A DNA stretch of 64,000 nt from Pseudomonas khavaziana (GTDB lineage Bacteria; Pseudomonadota; Gammaproteobacteria; Pseudomonadales; Pseudomonadaceae): the NCBI RefSeq assembly GCF_019145205.1, contig NZ_JAHSTT010000004.1, forward strand, positions 1-64,000, read 5' to 3'. Below, one piece after another: positions 10,215-19,321 of the stretch (position 1 is the stretch's first letter; each line of letters begins with the position of its first letter). The notes under the pieces were generated by a model. The model worked only from the letters and a program-made list of their open reading frames with translations, did not search any database and was not told the origin of the DNA. A program made the position numbers and the translations under genes.

Positions 10215-11384
10215 CTACACCATGCTCGGGTCGGGCTCCAGGCCCATCAGCTCACGGCCGAGGATCTGCGCGCAGACGTCGTAGTCGGTGTAGGCATGGG
10301 CGCCGGTCATATGGGAATCGCGGAACAGGCGCTGCATCTCGTTATGTTCGAACCAGGCATTGCCACCCGCGGCGGCGAACAGACGGTCCACCGCTTCGAT
10401 GCACATCTTGGTGGCATAGGCCTGGTTGGTGCGCCAGAACGCCAGGGTCTGGCGCGTCGGGTAACGCTTGGCGGCGCTGTGTTCAGCGTGTTCCTGCCAG
10501 GTCTTCTCCAGGAACGCCCGGGCGGCGGCCACCTGGTGGGTGGACTCGGCCAGGCGCATCAACGCCGGGGTGGCGGCGCCCACGGCAGCACCGGTGTAGG
10601 CGCGCACCCGGGTCTTGGTTTTTTCGCGGAACACATCGAGCATGCGTTCGGCCACACCGAGGCTTACGGTGGAAAAACCACTGGCGAAATACGGCCGATA
10701 AGGTGCGTAGAAAATCTGGCTGTCGGGGTAGAGGCCAAAGCCTGCGGACTTGCCCTCCATCATGTCCTTGGCCTTCTGGATACGGTGCTCGGGCACCCAG
10801 GCGTTGTCGATGACCAGGGTTTTGGTGCCGCTGCCTTTCATGCCGGCAGCGAACCAGTCGTCGCGAATCTGATAGTCACTGCGCGGCAGCACGGCAAAGC
10901 AGTAATCCTGGGTGCCTTCGGCATTCTGGCGGCGGCAGCCGACAATTGCCCACTCACCATGGTCGCAGCCGCTGCTCCAACCCATCTCGCCGCTGAAGTA
11001 CACACCGCCTTCGCCCTCGGTGACCCGACCAAACGGAGCAATACTGCTGCTGGCCGTGGCATCCGGGTTGGCGCCCCAGATTTCCTCCTGCAACCGAGCC
11101 GAGAACAGCGCCAGCTGATGGCTGTGGGTACACAACAAACTCATGGCCCAGGCGGTGCTGGCACAACTGCCGGCAAGCAAGGCGATGCAGTCGGCGAATT
11201 CGGGCAATGACAGCTCGAGGCCGCCGTACGCCTTGGGTTGAAAGGCGCGGTGCAGGCCGATGCTTTTGAGCAAGGCGATATTCTCATCCGGCACTTGGCG
11301 CAGCTGTTCGGCGCGGCTGGCATTGGCGGCGATGGCCGGCAGGAGGGGCTTGAGGTCTTCGAGGAGCGGGTTTGGCTTTTTCAT
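10215..11384 (-). CDS. Flavin-dependent 4-HPA 3-hydroxylase, oxygenase component
   Basis: A 389-residue protein with acyl-CoA dehydrogenase fold but oxygenase features: FQPKAYGGLELSLPEFADCI, GEMGWSSGCDHGEWAIVGC, GMKGSGTKTLVIDNAWVP and a C-terminal RLFRDSHMTGAHAYTDYDVC. It resembles the C2 component of Acinetobacter-type p-hydroxyphenylacetate hydroxylase and related DszC/HsaA monooxygenases. It would add an ortho hydroxyl to 4-hydroxyphenylacetate, giving homoprotocatechuate, the substrate of the HpaR-controlled pathway. It is co-directional with the flavin reductase and divergent from feaB. Another phenolic or amine substrate cannot be excluded. Confidence 0.75.
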   Translation of the reverse strand: MKKPNPLLEDLKPLLPAIAANASRAEQLRQVPDENIALLKSIGLHRAFQPKAYGGLELSLPEFADCIALLAGSCASTAWAMSLLCTHSHQLALFSARLQEEIWGANPDATASSSIAPFGRVTEGEGGVYFSGEMGWSSGCDHGEWAIVGCRRQNAEGTQDYCFAVLPRSDYQIRDDWFAAGMKGSGTKTLVIDNAWVPEHRIQKAKDMMEGKSAGFGLYPDSQIFYAPYRPYFASGFSTVSLGVAERMLDVFREKTKTRVRAYTGAAVGAATPALMRLAESTHQVAAARAFLEKTWQEHAEHSAAKRYPTRQTLAFWRTNQAYATKMCIEAVDRLFAAAGGNAWFEHNEMQRLFRDSHMTGAHAYTDYDVCAQILGRELMGLEPDPSMV

Positions 11385-11521
11385 GGACGGCCCTGCTTAT
11401 TATTGGAAGTCCGGCAGGCGCTCCGGATTGCGGAACGGCGCGGGATGCAGGGCCAGTATCGAACGGCTCACGCAGGCGGAGAATGCACATTCGGCAGGCA
11501 AGCTTGTACTTTTCACAGGTG

Positions 11522-11559
11522 CGGCAGGCACAGGCATAAAACCTGGCAGGCACAGTCAA
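11522..11559 (+). promoter_or_regulatory. Candidate FeaR operator upstream of feaB
   Basis: CGGCA-N8-CAT at 11522-11537 and TGGCA-N8-CAA at 11544-11559 share the block GGCAGGCACAG and are 22 bp apart. A third GGCAGGCA copy is at 11493. The proximal site ends 61 nt before the feaB ATG, like the spacing at the other two promoters. Confidence 0.5.
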
Positions 11560-11619
11560 GCCGCTTATCGGTGCGTTGGTTACCCTCGGGTTTTCTCTAT
11601 GAACTGCCAGGAACCTGCC

Positions 11620-13107
11620 ATGAACGATATCCCGCTGCTGCCCCAAGTCGAAGCCTTTCTGCGTCGCCGCCATGGGGTGTTTATCGACGGTGTCAACGTG
11701 CGTAGCCACGCTGCTGAAAGCCTGAGCGTGACCAACCCCGCCAACGGCCAGGTGATCGCCGAAGTCGCCGATGCTGACCTGGCCGATATCGACGCAGCGG
11801 TTGCGTCCGCCAACCGTGGTTTCCAACTGTGGTCCCAGGCCGCCCCCGCCACCCGTGGCAACGTGCTGCTGAAACTGGCCGACCTGCTGGAACAGCACCG
11901 TGAAGAACTGGCGCAGATCGAAACCTGCCAGTCGGGCAAGATCATCCAGATTTCCCGCGCTTTCGAGGTCGACCAGGCCGCGCACTTCCTGCGCTACTAC
12001 GCCGGCTGGGCCACCAAGCTCAGCGGCCAGACCCTGACTCCATCGCTGCCGTCGTTCAATGGCGAGCGCTACACCGCCTTCACCCTGCGCGAACCGGTGG
12101 GTGTGGTGGTTGGCATTGTGCCGTGGAATTTCTCCACCATGATCGCCATCTGGAAACTCGCCTCGGCACTGGTGACCGGCTGCAGCATCATCATCAAGCC
12201 CAGCGAGTTCACGCCGCTGACCCTGCTGCGCATCGCTGAACTGGCCATCGACGCGGGGTTACCGGCGGGGGTGCTCAATGTGTTGACCGGCGGCGGGCAT
12301 GTCGGCAAGGGGCTGGTGGAACACCCAGGCACCCACAAAGTGTCCTTCACCGGCTCAGTGCCCACCGGCATCGCCGTCGGCCGCAGCGCCATGGGTGCCG
12401 GGCTTACCCGTGCGACCCTGGAACTGGGTGGCAAGAATGCCGCCGGCTTCCTACCCGATATGGACGTGGACAAGGCAGTGGACGGCATCATCGAGGCGGG
12501 CTTTTTGCATTCGGGGCAAATCTGCGCCGCGGCTGAACGCTTTTTCGTGCACCGCTCGCAGATCGACGCCGTGCTGGAAAAACTCAAGGCGCGCCTGAGC
12601 CGCCTGAACATCGGTTCGCCCCTGGACGAACACACCGAATTCGGCCCGGTCACGCACCAGCAACACCAGCAGAAACTGCTCGGCTACTTCAACCAGGCCC
12701 GCGCCGAAAACAACACGATCATCCATGGCGGTCACCTTATCGACCGGCCTGGTTGCTACGTCGAACCCACGGTGATCCTCGCCAACCACCTGCACGACAC
12801 CCTGCTCAACGAAGAAACATTCGGCCCCATCGCCACCTTCCTGCCCTACGATGACGAAGACGAACTGCTGGCGCTGATGAACCACGGGCCCTACGGCTTG
12901 AGCGCCAGCCTGTGGACCAACGATTTGGGTAAGGCCCTGCGCATGATCCCGGCCATCAAGGCGGGCACCTTGTGGGTGAACATGCACACCTTGCTCGACC
13001 CGGCTGTGCCGTTTGGCGGCAGCCGGTCTTCGGGGGTTGGGCGGGAGTTTGGCAGTGCGTTCATTGAGGATTACACCGAGCTTAAGTCGGTGATGGTTCG
13101 GTATTGA
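11620..13107 (+). CDS. feaB: Phenylacetaldehyde dehydrogenase, FeaB type
   Basis: A 495-residue NAD-dependent aldehyde dehydrogenase, the length of E. coli FeaB. Motifs in order are the cofactor turn IVPWNFSTMIAIWK, FTGSVPTGIAVG, catalytic glutamate in LELGGKNA and catalytic cysteine in GQICAAAERFFV. It would convert the phenylacetaldehyde-type product of amine oxidation to the arylacetate. ATG 11620 is chosen because AGGA lies about 8 nt upstream; an in-frame ATG at 11599 has no ribosome site. It is monocistronic, with a FeaR-like operator and REP repeats downstream. Confidence 0.88.
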   Translation: MNDIPLLPQVEAFLRRRHGVFIDGVNVRSHAAESLSVTNPANGQVIAEVADADLADIDAAVASANRGFQLWSQAAPATRGNVLLKLADLLEQHREELAQIETCQSGKIIQISRAFEVDQAAHFLRYYAGWATKLSGQTLTPSLPSFNGERYTAFTLREPVGVVVGIVPWNFSTMIAIWKLASALVTGCSIIIKPSEFTPLTLLRIAELAIDAGLPAGVLNVLTGGGHVGKGLVEHPGTHKVSFTGSVPTGIAVGRSAMGAGLTRATLELGGKNAAGFLPDMDVDKAVDGIIEAGFLHSGQICAAAERFFVHRSQIDAVLEKLKARLSRLNIGSPLDEHTEFGPVTHQQHQQKLLGYFNQARAENNTIIHGGHLIDRPGCYVEPTVILANHLHDTLLNEETFGPIATFLPYDDEDELLALMNHGPYGLSASLWTNDLGKALRMIPAIKAGTLWVNMHTLLDPAVPFGGSRSSGVGREFGSAFIEDYTELKSVMVRY

Positions 13108-13134
13108 ATGCGGTAGCGCACGTCGCGAACCCAT

Positions 13135-13364
13135 GTGCGAGGGGGCTTGCCCCAATCTCTGTAGGAGCGAGCTTGCTCGCGAAAAACGTCAACGATAACG
13201 CGTGTTTTCTGAATAAACGCGGCGCCTGTGATTTTTTCGCGAGCAAGCTCGCTCCTACAAAAGCCTAACTGACTGGCATTGGGGCTTGCTCTCGATGGCG
13301 CTGGGTCAGTCACCGATGTGTTGACTGGCACCACCTCATCGGGAGCAAGCCCCCTCCCACATTT
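13135..13364. repeat. Composite REP block (two inverted pairs)
   Basis: The 336-bp gap after feaB is almost wholly repeats. There is a lone GAGGGGGCTTGCCCC arm, a TGTAGGAGCGAGC pair at 13160-13259 and a second-type pair with a degenerate left arm at about 13279-13364. Convergent genes flank it, so it may serve as 3'-end structure. Confidence 0.85.
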
Positions 13365-13443
13365 TGATCGCATTGCATCAGTGAGATAGCTGTCTTTGTC
13401 AGCCACTACCCTTACCCTTGCTGCTTTCAAAAAAAGCGCTCGC

Positions 13444-13848
13444 CTAACTGAACGGAACCACCGCTTCCGCCTCCACCTCAATCAACCACTCCGGCAACGA
13501 CAACCCACTGACCATGATCCACGAAGACGGCGGCGGGTTGTGCGCGAAGCGCTGGCGCAGCGCCTCGGCAATCGGTTCCTGCTGCTCCCGGGCAGATTCG
13601 ACGATATACAACCGCAGCATGATCACATGGGACAGATCGCCCCCCACCTCAGCCAGGACCTTCTCGACATTGTCCAACGCCATGGCCGTCTGCTCGGCAA
13701 TGCCTGGGCCCACCGTGCGCTCTTGAGCATCGACGCCCACCTGCCCGGAAAGCATGATCCGTCGCCCCTGCGGCACTTCCATGGCCTGGCTGAAACCGTA
13801 TTGCAGCGAATTGAATACCGTCGTGGGATTAATGACCTTTCGTTGCAT
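13444..13848 (-). CDS. RidA/YjgF-family deaminase-like protein
   Basis: A 134-residue RidA-like trimeric-barrel protein. Landmarks are FSQAMEVPQGRRIMLSGQVGVD near the start and the C-terminal IEVEAEAVVP; the arginine and glutamate used by active RidA enzymes appear in LRLYIV and LIEVEA contexts, though alignment is needed. The family hydrolyses reactive enamines or imines, a fitting partner for amine oxidation. I start at 13848 because AAGGA lies 6 nt upstream; the ATG at 13854 leaves no spacing. It converges with feaB. Confidence 0.8.
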   Translation of the reverse strand: MQRKVINPTTVFNSLQYGFSQAMEVPQGRRIMLSGQVGVDAQERTVGPGIAEQTAMALDNVEKVLAEVGGDLSHVIMLRLYIVESAREQQEPIAEALRQRFAHNPPPSSWIMVSGLSLPEWLIEVEAEAVVPFS

Positions 13849-14009
13849 GACCATTCCTTGTTTGTCAGTAGGAAAACAAGGCTAACCCAAAGGAACTGCT
13901 CAATCAGACGGTTCAACATCCAGCAACATGTTCATGGATGAAGCGCTGAACCGGAAATGCCCGGTGGTCTGACGAACAAACGCAAACTCAACAGGCAATG
14001 ACGTACCCC

Positions 14010-14114
14010 TGTGGGAGGGGGCTTGCTCCCGATGGCTTTGGGTCAGTCACAGATGTGCTGACTGGCACCACCTCATCGGGAGCAAGTCGAATCGTCGCAC
14101 CGCCCCTCCCACAT
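14010..14114. repeat. REP pair with 16-nt insertion variant
   Basis: The left arm TGTGGGAGGGGGCTTGCTCC pairs with a right arm that is interrupted: GGGAGCAAG is followed by TCGAATCGTCGCACCG before CCCCTCCCACA. An identical interrupted arm occurs at 45243-45274. Nothing else is visible in the 316-bp gap between the RidA and PNPOx-like genes. Confidence 0.8.
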
Positions 14115-14164
14115 TTGATCTCACTGCATCAGTGAGGTAGTTGTGCCTGGGAGCGCGGGCCAGG

Positions 14165-15097
14165 CTACCAGGTGCCCATCGCCAGGCTGTGCGGTGAGAA
14201 CTGCGCGAACTGCCAGCGCAATGCCAACGCTGCCGGACGGCGGACCACGTGCTCCACCGTCACCGTCCACAAGCGCTGCGCGCCCTCGAACTCGGCCACT
14301 GGCGGCCCGCTGAGAATCAACGTTGTACGCCCCGCCACTTGCAGCACGTCGCCGGTTTCAAAATCCACAAACAATAACCCTGCCACCGGGTTGGCGTGCA
14401 GGTTGCCGAGGGTATTGAAAAACAGGTTGCCGGCAAAATCGGGAACGGTCAGCACGTTGCCTTCCACCCGCACAAACCCCGTGTTGCCGCCGCGATGGGA
14501 CACGTCCACCGAGCGTTCGCCGTGCTGGTCCACGTAGCTGGCAACAAAGAAGGTGTCGGCGTTGCGGATCAGCGTTTGGGCGGCAGTGTCCAGGCTGGTG
14601 CTGCGCTCGATGTCGTTGCCGGGCTTGCGTGCTATAGCCTCGACCGGACGCAGTTGGATGTACTTGGGGCAGTTGCCGAAGGTGTGCACCACATCAATCG
14701 CAAATCCATGATGATCCAGCGCTCCGATCCGACCGTTCATGCGGTTGCGACGCCGGGTGCCCAGGTCGATGCCCAGCAAGCCAACCGACGCGCCACGAGT
14801 GACGCCAGCCGAGGCGGGATCGCTTTTGGACGGCAGGCTGTCGATCTGCAATGTCTGCGAATCCGGTGAATGGGCGAACCCTGGCGCGCCCTCCAGCATC
14901 GTCGCCCAGGGAATACCCTGTTCATCCACCACACCCAGAACGAGGTAAGGCAACAACGGATAAAAATCACGATGCTGCTCGGGTAAATGATCACGAATGA
15001 CCTTCGGCCCGATCATGGCCATGCGTTCGGCGACGCCTGCACTTTCCTGCAAGTGCCGTTCGCCGGCATGCCAAGGGGATTGTTCGATCGAGTTCAT
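14165..15097 (-). CDS. PNPOx-like FMN-binding split-barrel protein
   Basis: A 310-residue protein. The central barrel includes DTFFVASYVDQHGERSVDVS and GNLFFNTLGNLHANPVAGLL, the diagnostic pyridoxamine-phosphate-oxidase fold segments; a second weaker copy occurs in the N-terminal half (PYLVLGVVDEQGIPWATMLEG). Start ATG 15097 gives MNSIEQSPWHAGE; upstream codons in the open frame overlap the promoter. The family includes FMN- or F420-binding reductases and many of unknown role. It lies downstream of two LysR genes, which suggests a redox or detoxification unit. The substrate is unknown. Confidence 0.75.
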   Translation of the reverse strand: MNSIEQSPWHAGERHLQESAGVAERMAMIGPKVIRDHLPEQHRDFYPLLPYLVLGVVDEQGIPWATMLEGAPGFAHSPDSQTLQIDSLPSKSDPASAGVTRGASVGLLGIDLGTRRRNRMNGRIGALDHHGFAIDVVHTFGNCPKYIQLRPVEAIARKPGNDIERSTSLDTAAQTLIRNADTFFVASYVDQHGERSVDVSHRGGNTGFVRVEGNVLTVPDFAGNLFFNTLGNLHANPVAGLLFVDFETGDVLQVAGRTTLILSGPPVAEFEGAQRLWTVTVEHVVRRPAALALRWQFAQFSPHSLAMGTW

Positions 15098-15176
15098 GGC
15101 GATCACCTCTGGTTGGATAACCGGATGCTGCGCCTGCCCAGCCATCGAGAGAATGCCCACCCCAGGCAATCCACTA

Positions 15177-16061
15177 TTACGCCAACTGAAATGCCGGATG
15201 TTCGCGCAACGCGGTGACGCAGTAGTCGACAAAACTGCGCACGCGCATCGACGCATGACGGCCTTCGCGGTAGATCACATGCACCGGCAGTGGCGGCAGT
15301 TCAAAGGCCGGCAAGACACGACGCAGTTGGCCACTCATCAAGTGATCGTGAACCGGGTAACTGAGGCAACGAATCACCCCCGCGCCCTGCACTGCCGCAT
15401 TGATCGCGCCTTGCACCGTGGCGCAACTAAGGCGTGCGCGGGCCTTGAGGGTGTAGTGGGGGAAACCCCAATGCACCGTTTCGGCGCTGGCAATCAGATG
15501 ATGTTGCTTGAGGTCAGCCGGATGCCGGGGCTCGCCCCTGGCCGCCAAATACGTGGGGCTCGCGCAAAGCAGGGTGCGCACTTGGCCGACCTGTCGTGCA
15601 ATCAGCGATGAGTTGGGCAGCTCACCCACCCACACCGCCACGTCAAACCCCTCTTCGTGCAGGTTGGGGTAATAGTCGTGGTAATGGGCGATGACACGCA
15701 CCGCCGGGTAGCGATCCATATAGCCAGCCAGCAGGGGCGCCATCACATAGCGGCTGAACAGCAACGGCAGGCATATCCGCAGGTTGCCCTGGGCGTGCAC
15801 ATGGGCGCCGCTGGCCGAGGCTTCGGCCGCGTCCACCGCGGCCAGCAGGCGTACACAGTCGGCAAGGTAAGCCTGGCCTGCGTCGGTGAGGTTGACCCCG
15901 CGCGTGCTGCGTTGCAGCAACACCACCCGTAGGCGTGCCTCCAGGCGCGCAACCGCACGTACCAGGGTCGGGCCGGAAACCCGGGCATGGCGTGCCGCTG
16001 ACGCCAGGCTGGGTTGCCCGGCCAGCGCGGCAAACAACTGCATATCGTGAAAGCGCTCCAT
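15177..16061 (-). CDS. LysR-family transcriptional regulator
   Basis: A 294-residue LTTR. The N-terminal HTH (about 1-60) has LASAARHARVSGPTLVRAVA, the type with alanine-rich recognition helix, followed by a substrate-binding domain with RICLPLLFSRYVMAPLLAGY and DVAVWVGELPNSSLIARQVG. Its start codon coincides with the stop of the upstream LysR gene (1-nt overlap at 16061), so the two regulators are translated as a pair. They share end motifs (PLPVHVIYREGR and PLPIHVVFQQNGR), which indicates an old tandem duplication. Confidence 0.85.
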   Translation of the reverse strand: MERFHDMQLFAALAGQPSLASAARHARVSGPTLVRAVARLEARLRVVLLQRSTRGVNLTDAGQAYLADCVRLLAAVDAAEASASGAHVHAQGNLRICLPLLFSRYVMAPLLAGYMDRYPAVRVIAHYHDYYPNLHEEGFDVAVWVGELPNSSLIARQVGQVRTLLCASPTYLAARGEPRHPADLKQHHLIASAETVHWGFPHYTLKARARLSCATVQGAINAAVQGAGVIRCLSYPVHDHLMSGQLRRVLPAFELPPLPVHVIYREGRHASMRVRSFVDYCVTALREHPAFQLA

Positions 16062-16981
16062 CAGGCACGCCGCTTCGTCGCTGGATTGAGGGCCGCGTCC
16101 TGTCCGAGGCGCTGGCTTAAGAAATCCACAAAGGTGTTGACCTTGGCCGGTATGCGACCGTTTTGCTGGAACACGACGTGGATCGGCAGCGGCGCCGGTT
16201 CGAAAGCCTCCAGCACCAGCTCCAGCTCACCCGCCGCCACCGCTGCCGCCACCTGATAGGACAGCACCCGGGTCATGCCCCAGCCCAGGCGCGCCAGGTT
16301 GATTGCGGCATTGTTCGCCGTAACGCTCAGACGCGGCTCAATGGCTATCTTCAGCGGCCGCCCGGCGTCGACGAACGTCCATTCACTGACCAGTTGGCTG
16401 GACGAAGAGGTGACAATCTTGGCTTCCCGCAATTGCTCAGGCCGCTGCGGGCGCCCATTTTCGTCCAGATAAGCCGGCGATGCACACACCACCCGGCGCA
16501 CTTCGCCGACCTTGATCGCCTGCTGCCCGGGTTCGTGCAGATGGCCGATACGCACCGCTACATCGACGCCTTCATCGGCCATATTGACCACACGGTCGAC
16601 CAGCAAGGCGCTGATGTTCACCAGGGGGAACTGGTCCAGGTACTCCCCCAGCACAGGCGCCACATACAGCTCGCCAAACAGCACCGGTGCGGTCACTGTC
16701 AGGTGGCCGCCGGGGATGGAGTAACTGCCCGCTGCCGCTTCCTCGGCCTCTTCCAGTTCGGAAAGAATGCGTCGGCAATCTTCCAGGTAACGCTGGCCGG
16801 CATCGGTCAGGTGCAGGCTGCGCGTGGTGCGCGCCAGCAGTTGCGTACCGATGCGCTGCTCCATGGCTGCAATGGCGCGGGTGACGCTGGGTGGCGAGGT
16901 TTTCAGGCGCCGCGCAGCAGCCGCAAACCCCTCCTCCTCGGCCACCGCCAGGAATACCTGCATCTCATGAAATCGGTCCAT
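16061..16981 (-). CDS. LysR-family transcriptional regulator
   Basis: A 306-residue LTTR of the CrgA-like subgroup: MDRFHEMQVFLAVAEEEGFA, then HTH RRLKTSPPSVTRAIAAMEQR. The ligand domain has HLTVTAPVLFGELYVAPVLG and a GVDVAVRIGHL segment. ATG 16981 is chosen because the preceding open frame overlaps the GST gene. It is 16 bp from the GST stop on the same strand, and likely controls the GST and/or the divergent aldo/keto reductase (inference). Confidence 0.88.
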   Translation of the reverse strand: MDRFHEMQVFLAVAEEEGFAAAARRLKTSPPSVTRAIAAMEQRIGTQLLARTTRSLHLTDAGQRYLEDCRRILSELEEAEEAAAGSYSIPGGHLTVTAPVLFGELYVAPVLGEYLDQFPLVNISALLVDRVVNMADEGVDVAVRIGHLHEPGQQAIKVGEVRRVVCASPAYLDENGRPQRPEQLREAKIVTSSSSQLVSEWTFVDAGRPLKIAIEPRLSVTANNAAINLARLGWGMTRVLSYQVAAAVAAGELELVLEAFEPAPLPIHVVFQQNGRIPAKVNTFVDFLSQRLGQDAALNPATKRRA

Positions 16982-16997
16982 CGGCGCCTCTTGATCG

Positions 16998-17630
16998 TTA
17001 CTGTGATTGCAGCCCCACCGCCGTGCGCGGCATAGCAACAAACCCCGGCAAGGCTTCGATGCTGGCAAGCCAGGCACGCACCTTAGGGTAGTCGGCCAGC
17101 GACACGTTGCCTTCCGGCGCATGGGCCACGTAGGTATAGAACGCAATATCGGCAATGCTTGGCTGATCACCAGCCAGAAAACGGCTCTCACCCAGGTGCT
17201 GCTCCATCACGTTCAGCAGTGCATGGGCTCGATTGATTGCGCTGACGGTATCCACCTCGGCGCCGAACACCGTGGCCAAGCGCGCCGTGGCGGGCCCGGC
17301 ATGGAGTTGACCGGCGGCGGCCGAGAGCCAGCGTTGGACCCGCGCTTGGCCGATGGGATCGCTTGGCAGCCACTGCCCTTTGCCATAGGTACTGGCAAGG
17401 TAGACCAGAATCGCATTGGAGTCGGCCAAGACAGTACCGCCGTCATCGATCACCGGGACCTGGCCGAAGCGGTTGAGGTTGGCGATGAATCCGGGCGTTT
17501 TATGCGCACCTTGCTTGAGGTCCACCAGGATAAATTCACTGGGCAGGCCCAGCAGGGACAGCATCAGCTCGACCCGATGGGAGTGGCCGGACAACGGAAG
17601 ACCATAAAATTTGATCGCAGGCTGGGTCAT
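16998..17630 (-). CDS. Glutathione S-transferase
   Basis: A 210-residue GST. The N-terminal thioredoxin-like domain has IKFYGLPLSGHSHRVELML (serine near the thiolate site), FGQVPVIDDGGTVLADSNAI with the cis-proline and the E/D-S pair; the helical C-terminal half has FLAGDQPSIADIAFYTYV, the conserved N-capping box. ATG 17630 is supported by GGAG six nt upstream. It is divergent from the aldo/keto reductase across a 212-bp promoter region. Confidence 0.88.
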   Translation of the reverse strand: MTQPAIKFYGLPLSGHSHRVELMLSLLGLPSEFILVDLKQGAHKTPGFIANLNRFGQVPVIDDGGTVLADSNAILVYLASTYGKGQWLPSDPIGQARVQRWLSAAAGQLHAGPATARLATVFGAEVDTVSAINRAHALLNVMEQHLGESRFLAGDQPSIADIAFYTYVAHAPEGNVSLADYPKVRAWLASIEALPGFVAMPRTAVGLQSQ

Positions 17631-17842
17631 GAAAAGCTCCAAAAGAATGGGTATCGACGCCAGGCATATTCCACTGCCGCCTCAGTCGGCGGAATGACCA
17701 GAATTTACAATCCAGCATTTCATTGGGCGAAACAATCACCTGTCCGAAATTCTCCGCGCCGGCGTCGCAATTTCATGAAAAAAATTCAAACTATCGCCCT
17801 CCCCATCGTTCACACCTTCACGAACGTTAAGTAGGAGGCGAC

Positions 17843-18919
17843 ATGCAATACCGACAACTGGGTCATTCCGGCCTGCTGGTATCGGAAATCATCCTGGGCA
17901 CCGTGCCCTTTGGCGGTCGTGCCGAGTTCGAAAAATGCGGCGCAGTGGACGTGCCCCTGGCCAGGCGCATGTTCGATATCGCGTTCGACGCCGGGGTGAA
18001 TATGGTCGACACCGCTGACCTTTACTCCCATGGACTGGCCGAAGAGGTGGTCGGCAAGGCCCTGGGTGACAAGCGCAACGATATCCTGCTGGCGACCAAG
18101 GGCCGTAGTCCGGTGGACAGCAACCCGAACAATTCCGGCTCATCGCGCTATCACCTGATCCGCGCCTGCGAAGCCAGCTTGAAGCGGTTGGGCACCGACC
18201 ATATCGACCTGTACCAACTGCATAACTGGGACGGCATGACGCCCATCGAAGAGACCCTCGAAGCGCTGCGCCTGTTGGTTGGCTCGGGCAAGATCCGTTA
18301 CTTCGGCACCAGCAACTTCACCGCTTGGCAGATGATGAAGACCCTGGGCAAGGCCGAGCTGCACGGCATGCTCAAGCCCATTACGCAGCAGATCTACTAC
18401 ACCCCGGAATCCCGTGAAGCCGAGTACGAATTGCTGCCGTTGGCCTTGGACCAGCACGTCGGTACTTTGGTATGGGGCCCGATGGGTGAAGGCTTGCTGA
18501 CCGGCACGACCCGCCGCGGACACAAGCCACCGGCCAATACCCGCCAGGGCAGCGGCTGGCCGGAACCCTACGTGCATGACCAGGAACGCGCCCTGGATAT
18601 TATCGAGACCCTCGCCGCCGTCGGTGACGAGCATGGCGTCTCGGTCGCCCGCACCTGCCTGGCCTGGCTCAAGGATCGGCCGGGGATCACTTCACTGATC
18701 GTCGGTGCGCGCACCGAAGAGCACCTGCGCGATAACCTTGCCGCGGCTGAGCTGAAGCTGACCGAGGAACAATCGTCACGCATCGAAGCTGTTACGCGTC
18801 GTCAGCCGTTGTATCCCTATTGGCATCGCTTTACGGCCGGGATTGATCGTTTTGATCCTGCGGAACAGCCGTTCCTGGCCGAGCATCAAAAGACCATGGA
18901 TGCGCGCAAGGACAAATAA
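17843..18919 (+). CDS. Aldo/keto reductase
   Basis: A 358-residue NADPH-dependent TIM-barrel reductase. The catalytic tetrad is visible: D in NMVDTADLYSHG with its Tyr, K in LLATKGR, and H in DHIDLYQLHNWD. The C-terminal cofactor-binding segment SLIVGARTEEHLRDN is complete. A strong ribosome site (GTAGGAGGCGAC) precedes ATG 17843. It is divergent from GST, so both may belong to an electrophile-detoxification set under the tandem LysR regulators (inference). Confidence 0.88.
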   Translation: MQYRQLGHSGLLVSEIILGTVPFGGRAEFEKCGAVDVPLARRMFDIAFDAGVNMVDTADLYSHGLAEEVVGKALGDKRNDILLATKGRSPVDSNPNNSGSSRYHLIRACEASLKRLGTDHIDLYQLHNWDGMTPIEETLEALRLLVGSGKIRYFGTSNFTAWQMMKTLGKAELHGMLKPITQQIYYTPESREAEYELLPLALDQHVGTLVWGPMGEGLLTGTTRRGHKPPANTRQGSGWPEPYVHDQERALDIIETLAAVGDEHGVSVARTCLAWLKDRPGITSLIVGARTEEHLRDNLAAAELKLTEEQSSRIEAVTRRQPLYPYWHRFTAGIDRFDPAEQPFLAEHQKTMDARKDK

Positions 18920-18926
18920 CAGTGCG

Positions 18927-18963
18927 GTTCAAAGGTGGGAACACACTATTCCCACCCTTGAAC
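18927..18963 (+). terminator. Stem-loop after aldo/keto reductase
   Basis: GTTCAAAGGTGGGAA and TTCCCACCCTTGAAC pair over 15 bp with one mismatch around a 7-nt loop, directly after the stop codon. No U-run follows, so termination strength is uncertain. Confidence 0.6.
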
Positions 18964-18991
18964 AAAACGCCCCCAGCAAAGGAGTCTGGCT

Positions 18992-19234
18992 TTGATCGCG
19001 CAAATCATGATCGCCGCCCTCGGCGTCGTCGCTATCTGGTTCAGCCAGAGCAAACGCTTGAAGGTGCGCCGCTATGCGTGCCTGTTTGGCATGGCCGGCC
19101 AGCCGTTCTGGTTCTGGTCGTCGATCAATGCCGAGCAGTGGGGCATCGTCTTGCTCAGCTGTTTTTATACAGTGGCCTGGGCCAAGGGCATCAAGACCCA
19201 TTGGATCGATCGCAAGGGCGATGGGCAAGGTTGA
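18992..19234 (+). CDS. Small inner-membrane protein
   Basis: An 80-residue protein starting at TTG 18992, chosen because AAAGGAG lies 7 nt upstream. Three hydrophobic stretches are visible (IMIAALGVVAIWF, YACLFGMAGQPFWFWSSI, WGIVLLSCFYTVAWAKG) with a basic loop SKRLKVRR. It resembles short conserved membrane proteins of pseudomonads; no function is assignable. Confidence 0.65.
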   Translation: MIAQIMIAALGVVAIWFSQSKRLKVRRYACLFGMAGQPFWFWSSINAEQWGIVLLSCFYTVAWAKGIKTHWIDRKGDGQG

Positions 19235-19321
19235 TTTGCGATCGTGCGTCGCGCTGCCTTTGCTGGGCGCCATGATGTTCCATGCGCTGCTGCGCCCATT
19301 GATTGATGCTGCGCGATACGA

